Positions 5,235 through 5,336 of a stretch of DNA of 5,336 bases are shown one piece after another. Under the pieces are notes generated by a model that saw only the letters and a program-made list of their open reading frames with translations, did no database searches and was not told the origin of the DNA. The DNA comes from an uncultured Solirubrobacter sp. Lineage in GTDB: Bacteria > Actinomycetota > Thermoleophilia > Solirubrobacterales > Solirubrobacteraceae. How positions within the stretch are numbered: position 1 is the stretch's first letter; each line of letters starts with the position of its first letter. A program made the translations under genes and the position numbers. The stretch is from the NCBI GenBank assembly GCA_937871635.1, contig CALMNS010000156.1:1-5336 (forward strand). Reading direction: 5' to 3'.

Positions 5235-5336
5235 TGGCGATCGCGATGACGATCAGCAGCAGGCCGAGCAGGAACGCCCAGGCCGCCAGCCGGTCCGGCC
5301 GGGCGTGGATGCGCTGCTCGACCGTCTGGGGGCTCG
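5224..5336 (-). CDS. C-terminal end of a membrane-anchored protein, cut by the window edge
   Basis: The last 36 codons of a minus-strand gene whose start lies beyond the right edge; the stop is TGA (5224-5226). The visible tail begins SPQTVEQRIHARPDRLAAW and continues into a hydrophobic run (AFLLGLLLIVIAIA, 14 residues, about 17-19 with flanking AAW), ending ATST. This is a basic, juxtamembrane segment followed by one transmembrane helix and almost no residues after it, so the protein is either C-terminally anchored or ends with its last TM helix. GC-rich third positions and the sharp hydrophobic pattern support real coding. The function cannot be judged from this fragment. It is 66 bp upstream of the AhpD-like start on the same strand. 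Confidence 0.6.
   Translation of the reverse strand, partial: SPQTVEQRIHARPDRLAAWAFLLGLLLIVIAIATST

Noticed and set aside
2163..5336. All minus-strand genes as one long operon
   Set aside because: Hairpins follow the HxlR and glnA stops, and promoter-like elements precede the AhpD-like gene and glnA. Only the AhpD-like/HxlR pair is firmly linked by overlap.

Overview
The window is very GC-rich, and codon third positions are almost all G or C. Nearly every antisense frame stays open, which is typical of high-GC actinobacterial DNA. The MMPL exporter, the GlnA2-like type I glutamine synthetase, the HxlR regulator and the absence of poly-T tracts after hairpins all suit an actinobacterium. A deep lineage such as Thermoleophilia is my guess from the protein style and is not proven here. 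The genes look chromosomal and ordinary. I see no mobile element, CRISPR array, tRNA or rRNA.

Layout: a + strand gene (22-2157) encodes a complete 12-TM MMPL/RND exporter. It converges, with a 5-bp gap, on a minus-strand block that fills the rest of the window. In the order that block is transcribed (right to left), it holds: the C-terminal end of a membrane-anchored protein cut by the window edge (5224-5336); an AhpD/carboxymuconolactone-decarboxylase-like protein (4594-5157); an HxlR-family winged-helix regulator (4253-4597) joined to it by an ATGA overlap; a type I-alpha glutamine synthetase (2842-4182); and a YiiM-like MOSC protein (2163-2792). Intergenic gaps are short (49-70 bp) and hold GC-rich hairpins and candidate promoters.

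How the genes work together: the AhpD-like gene and the HxlR gene form a tight two-gene operon with its own promoter, whose -10 region lies inside an imperfect inverted repeat that could be the HxlR operator. The AhpD-like protein keeps the family fold signature and the active-site His and Glu, but both redox cysteines (CxxC) are replaced by Ser and Gly. Its partner regulator carries a vicinal Cys-Cys at the N-terminal position where some HxlR proteins sense oxidants or electrophiles. This mismatch is the most interesting feature of the window. The glutamine synthetase appears to be a separate unit. It has no Shine-Dalgarno and has a -10-like hexamer only 9 nt before its ATG, suggesting a leaderless or nearly leaderless mRNA. 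It also has Ala where the Bacillus enzyme has the feedback-sensing Arg62. The MOSC gene probably depends on readthrough from glnA or on an unseen promoter. I found no clearly new multi-gene system.
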